A stretch of 45,541 nt of DNA from JAKPQD01 sp029572965 (GTDB lineage: Bacteria; Bacteroidota; Bacteroidia; Bacteroidales; DTGW01): positions 1 through 45,541 of the forward strand of contig DAOSPF010000025.1 of NCBI GenBank assembly GCA_035374585.1. Reading direction: 5' to 3'. The first letter of the stretch is position 1, and the number at the start of each line of letters is the position of its first letter. A model generated the notes under the pieces. It saw nothing but the letters and a program-made list of their open reading frames with translations, ran no database searches and was not told the DNA's origin. A program made the translations under genes and the position numbers. Shown here piece after piece: positions 42,481-45,541 of the stretch.

Positions 42481-43173
42481 TTAGTAAATCAACTTTCTTG
42501 TTTCAACTGTTTTTACAAGTATTTTTACTATTTCATCTACTGTAAATGACATACAGTTGATGGTCAGGTCAGGAGAAGTGTAATCGTTGTTTTTCCCCTG
42601 GAAAAAGTCCCTGAATTCTGCACGTTTTTTGTCAATGTCAATACAAGTTTGACGGGCATTTTCTAAAGTAAGGTCGTAACGCTGGCTAATGCGGACAGTT
42701 CTCCATTCAAGCGGGGCTACAAGGTTGATATGTAATGAATCTGCTATATCTCGGGTAATAGCAATGCCCCCACGTCCGACAATAATAGCATGGCCATTTT
42801 CACCAATTTCTCTAATTACACGGCCTATGGTTGCACGTATTTTTTTATCGCTTTGGTAATATTGGCCAAAAGAACCAAAGAAATCTTCTAAAGCACTTTT
42901 TTTCTCATATTCAAAAACATACTTTATTTTGGAAGGATCCATTTGCAGCTCTTTGGCCGATTCTTCCAAAATTTCTTTGCTGTACCATTTCCAAAGGTGT
43001 GTATGCCCTTGTTCATCATGCTTTGCAGAAAGCTCGTTGGCCAGTTTTTCAGCAATAAGTTTTGCCGGACAACCGTATTCACGCGAAATAGTAATGACAG
43101 GCCCTGGCCCGGTATGTCTTTTCTGTGTCTCTTCGTACCTGTGTTTAAGATAAGAAATCAGATCGCCCTGCAT
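42481..43173 (-). CDS. Cytidylate-kinase-like family protein
   Basis: P-loop kinase-fold protein of the cytidylate-kinase-like family (AAA_26 type). The N-terminal motif reads TISREYGCPAKLIAEKLA: a Gly-Cys-Pro loop replaces the standard GxxxxGK[ST], which is normal for this family. Further blocks are IREIGENGHAIIVGRGGIAIT, LRVHLVAP-like INLVAPLEWR and the R-rich C-terminal half with FRDFFQGKNNDY. At 230 aa it is complete. The function is unknown, and it should not be called Cmk because the canonical P-loop lysine is absent. Confidence 0.88.
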   Translation of the reverse strand: MQGDLISYLKHRYEETQKRHTGPGPVITISREYGCPAKLIAEKLANELSAKHDEQGHTHLWKWYSKEILEESAKELQMDPSKIKYVFEYEKKSALEDFFGSFGQYYQSDKKIRATIGRVIREIGENGHAIIVGRGGIAITRDIADSLHINLVAPLEWRTVRISQRYDLTLENARQTCIDIDKKRAEFRDFFQGKNNDYTSPDLTINCMSFTVDEIVKILVKTVETRKLIY

Positions 43174-43331
43174 AATTGAGTTTTTTGAAAATTCCTAATG
43201 ATGGTTAAAGCCTATCTTTGAATTTGAAAACTTCTAAATCAACGTAGTATTTACTCCATTGACTTAGTTTTATTTGGTTTTCAACGTTCAAGATGTATAA
43301 AATTATAAATAATTGCCAACTAAAGCAACAT

Positions 43332-43787
43332 TTAAGCTACTTTTATTTTGAATACAATCTTTTTTATATCATCAGGTACAGCTGTATTCATCACTCCCGG
43401 TTTGTGGGCATCTCTGGGCCAGAAAATAGCAAAGGTGCCAGGTTTTAAGTTTAGGAAACTGCCGTTGCCACTGAGAAACATGATATCCTTTTCTCCATTG
43501 TACGGGTCAATAATATCCATCTCGGGTTGATAGGCAAAACCAATTTTTTCCGATCCCTTTGTTATCATTTGGATATCGGCATATCTGATATGGGCTTCCC
43601 ATTTTACATCCTGCTCTGGCTTTGATTTGTATTCATTAATCGAAGCAAATACGTTGGCTCCGTCAATTTCGTATTTGCCATTAGCCATTTTGCTGAGGTC
43701 ATTTTTTTGGATAAAATCTAAAACCTTCTCTATCTCAGGCATTACGTGGCTATATTTTCCTAAATGGTTTAAATTATCAAAAATCAT
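43332..43787 (-). CDS. YhcH/YjgK/YiaL (DUF386) family cupin protein
   Basis: Cupin-like protein of 151 aa, also related to beta-galactosidase subunit beta (EbgC). It opens MIFDNLNHLGKYSHV. The central block EAHIRYADIQMITKGSEKIGFA and the C-terminal FWPRDAHKPGVM carry the His and Asp residues that bind a metal in the family. Relatives act on sialic acid or other sugar metabolism, but the exact role is open. It begins 7 bp after the stop of dnaG, in the same direction. Confidence 0.92.
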   Translation of the reverse strand: MIFDNLNHLGKYSHVMPEIEKVLDFIQKNDLSKMANGKYEIDGANVFASINEYKSKPEQDVKWEAHIRYADIQMITKGSEKIGFAYQPEMDIIDPYNGEKDIMFLSGNGSFLNLKPGTFAIFWPRDAHKPGVMNTAVPDDIKKIVFKIKVA

Positions 43788-43794
43788 AGTTGTT

Positions 43795-45541
43795 TTATTT
43801 AATAATGATTCGGTTTCCTAAAGTTTCGGCAAAGGCTTTTTTGAGTATATTAAGCTGTTGCATTTGTTCCTGCAAGGCAATAATCCTGTCCACATCTTCT
43901 TTTTCCTGGGCTTCGAGAAGTTGTAGTTTTATTTGTTTAATAAAGCTTATTACCTTTTTATTTTTAAATTCAGTAATAACAGATCTGACAAGATCCGGGA
44001 GTTTTGATTCTTCTGTTTCGATTACCAAATGAGCACCTCGTGCAAATAGTTTTTTGCTAAGGTTGTATTTTTTCGTAAGCAAATCAGCTACAACTTGGTG
44101 TACCTCTTTGTCCTGGTGTCGTAGAAAATATGCAGTGGCATCTTCCGGATTTTTCAGGCAATTAATTTCATATTCCTCAAAAATCTGTCGGTAAATGGGG
44201 TGTTGCAGCTCCAACTCATCTTTCCTTATCTCGTCTATGATATAATGGTCAACAGTTACAATGTGCACTTGCTTTTGCTTTCCTTTTATTTCGGTTTGTT
44301 CAAATAGTATATGGTTCCCATAGTTAAGTAAAAGCCTTATAATCTCACGTTCGAGGAATTCAAATTCATTAGTTTGATTTAATGGTTTGTCCGTACGTTT
44401 CTCTTCAATAACTATCGGAGAAGGCGCTGCTATATTTCCTTCTGTTTTTTTGCGCCGGACACGCATGACTTCTGTGTAAAGCACTGCTTCATCGGTGTGT
44501 AAAATGTGTGCACACTCTTTGATATACTCGGAGCGGACAATATTGTTGGGAATAATGGCTATACTGCTTATAATGTCTGCAATAAGCGTGGCCCGTTTGA
44601 TGGGGTCATTTTTGGCTTCATCCAACAACAGTTTTGTTTTGAAAAGTACAAAGTCGCTTTCGTTTTTTGCAATAAAATCAAGGACTTCGCTGGCCGAGTG
44701 CTTTTTTGAAAAAGAGTCGGGGTCTTCGCCGTCGGGGAGCAACAGCACCCTCACGTTCATCCCTTGTTCGAGAATGAGGTCGATACCTCGCAGGGCAGCT
44801 TTGATTCCTGCCATGTCTCCATCGTACAACACAGTAAGGTTGTTGGTAAACCTTTTGATTAGCCTGATTTGGTTGATGGTCAGTGACGTTCCGGACGAGG
44901 CTACAACATTTTCAATACCTACCTGGTGCATAGAGATAACATCGGTGTAACCCTCTGTCATGAAGCATTTGTCTTGCTGTTCTATGGCTTTTTTGGCCTG
45001 GAACAAGCCATACAAAACGTTACTTTTGTGGTATATTTCTGATTCAGGGGAATTGAGATACTTAGCTACGTTTTTATCAGTACGCAGGGTTCGTCCACCA
45101 AAGGCTATGACCTGTCCTGAGATGCTGAGAATGGGAAATATCACGCGTCCGGCAAATTTGTCGTAACGGTAATTGTCCTTTTCGGCTACCAGTCCGGCTT
45201 TTATAAGATGTTCAAGCTGATAGCCTGCCCTTAGGGCTTCATTGAGCAATGCATCGCGTTGGGTAGGAGAGAAGCCGAGTTGAAACTTTTCAATCATGTC
45301 ATCGCGGATACCACGCTCCCTGAAGTAAGCTTTTCCTACAGCAATACCTTCCTGATGGTTGTTCAGCGTTTTTCTGAAAAATTTAGCGGCAAAATCGGTT
45401 ACAACCAACAGTGCTTCGCGTTCGGTCCGCTGTGCGGCTTCTTCAGGGCTAAGTTCCTTTTCTACAATAGGGATATTGTACTTTTTGGCCAGGTAGCGAA
45501 GGGCATCATAATAGCTCAGGTTCTCATGTTCCATGATAAAA
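43795..45541 (-). CDS. dnaG: DNA primase, 5' end beyond the window
   Basis: Synthesises RNA primers for replication. Only residues downstream of the zinc-binding domain are present: the visible part begins in the FIMEHENLSYYDALRYLAKKYN block that follows the Zn domain in complete primases, so about 60-70 N-terminal residues lie off the right edge. The TOPRIM catalytic part is intact: MTEGYTDVISMHQ supplies the Glu, VLYDGDMAGIKA the DGD motif, and DGEDPDSF follows. The last 200 residues or so form the helicase-binding region. The frame continues open to 45541. Confidence 0.95.
   Translation of the reverse strand, partial: FIMEHENLSYYDALRYLAKKYNIPIVEKELSPEEAAQRTEREALLVVTDFAAKFFRKTLNNHQEGIAVGKAYFRERGIRDDMIEKFQLGFSPTQRDALLNEALRAGYQLEHLIKAGLVAEKDNYRYDKFAGRVIFPILSISGQVIAFGGRTLRTDKNVAKYLNSPESEIYHKSNVLYGLFQAKKAIEQQDKCFMTEGYTDVISMHQVGIENVVASSGTSLTINQIRLIKRFTNNLTVLYDGDMAGIKAALRGIDLILEQGMNVRVLLLPDGEDPDSFSKKHSASEVLDFIAKNESDFVLFKTKLLLDEAKNDPIKRATLIADIISSIAIIPNNIVRSEYIKECAHILHTDEAVLYTEVMRVRRKKTEGNIAAPSPIVIEEKRTDKPLNQTNEFEFLEREIIRLLLNYGNHILFEQTEIKGKQKQVHIVTVDHYIIDEIRKDELELQHPIYRQIFEEYEINCLKNPEDATAYFLRHQDKEVHQVVADLLTKKYNLSKKLFARGAHLVIETEESKLPDLVRSVITEFKNKKVISFIKQIKLQLLEAQEKEDVDRIIALQEQMQQLNILKKAFAETLGNRIIIK

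Noticed and set aside
42481..43173. Annotation as genuine cytidylate kinase
   Set aside because: The canonical P-loop is absent and the family is only distantly related to Cmk.
44495..44950. A 151-codon frame on the plus strand inside dnaG
   Set aside because: Antisense shadow of a well-conserved primase region; it has no family resemblance.
1..45541. tRNA, rRNA, CRISPR arrays, insertion sequences and prophage genes
   Set aside because: Looked for across both strands by eye; no cloverleaf, repeat-spacer pattern, transposase or phage structural gene was recognised.

Overview
The window looks like a chromosomal segment of a member of the Bacteroidota. The evidence is a complete PorP-GldK-GldL-GldM-GldN type IX secretion (T9SS) block, promoters of the Bacteroidota type (TTTG, about 18 nt, TAnnTTTG), weak or absent Shine-Dalgarno sequences, AT-rich intergenic DNA, and families typical of the phylum (DUF2723, single-chain GlyRS, SUI1, outer membrane beta-barrel family). 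I see no rRNA, tRNA, CRISPR array, transposase or prophage module.

Layout. 1-6 kb: PBP1A (minus), then topA and a degenerate arginase-fold gene (plus). 6-12 kb: the T9SS core operon porP-gldK-gldL-gldM-gldN, closed by a strong hairpin terminator whose U-run nearly touches the start of the next gene. 12-16 kb: a heptose-phosphate adenylyltransferase (LPS), a pyrophosphate-type phosphofructokinase, an ExbB/ExbD proton channel pair, a DUF2807 envelope protein and ispD. 16.8-17.5 kb: a 643-bp leader region upstream of an orphan carB, with two good promoters and a hairpin-plus-T-run just before the start codon. 20.9-28.7 kb: an outer-membrane beta-barrel receptor, a DEDDh exonuclease, a DUF3108 protein, kdsB, an MBL hydrolase/methyltransferase pair, an AT-rich accessory gene pair and a deoxynucleoside kinase. 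28.7-33 kb: a GH3-family acyl-acid-amido-synthetase-like protein, an unrecognised protein whose N-terminus resembles an integrase arm-binding domain, and glyQS. 33-41.5 kb: surface glycan functions, namely a YfhO-type GT-C protein, a GT2, a GT4 and a DUF2723 GT-C protein, with a VapBC-like toxin-antitoxin pair between the two soluble glycosyltransferases. 41.6-45.5 kb: GNAT, SUI1, a cytidylate-kinase-like protein, a YhcH-family protein and the 3' part of dnaG, which runs off the right edge.

How it fits together. Much of the window serves the cell envelope: peptidoglycan synthesis (PBP1A), T9SS export and its proton-driven motor, inner-core LPS precursors (heptose and CMP-KDO), TonB-type energisation, and membrane glycosyltransferases that may decorate secreted proteins or surface polysaccharide.

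The least explained items are (1) the arginase-fold protein that has lost three of six metal ligands, between topA and the T9SS operon; (2) the AT-rich pair at 27.3-28.0 kb, a two-transmembrane SLATT-like protein broken by one in-frame stop and a 46-residue protein ending in eight consecutive prolines, which resembles an accessory or defence-type module; (3) the leader of carB; and (4) several unrelated long palindromes at gene ends.
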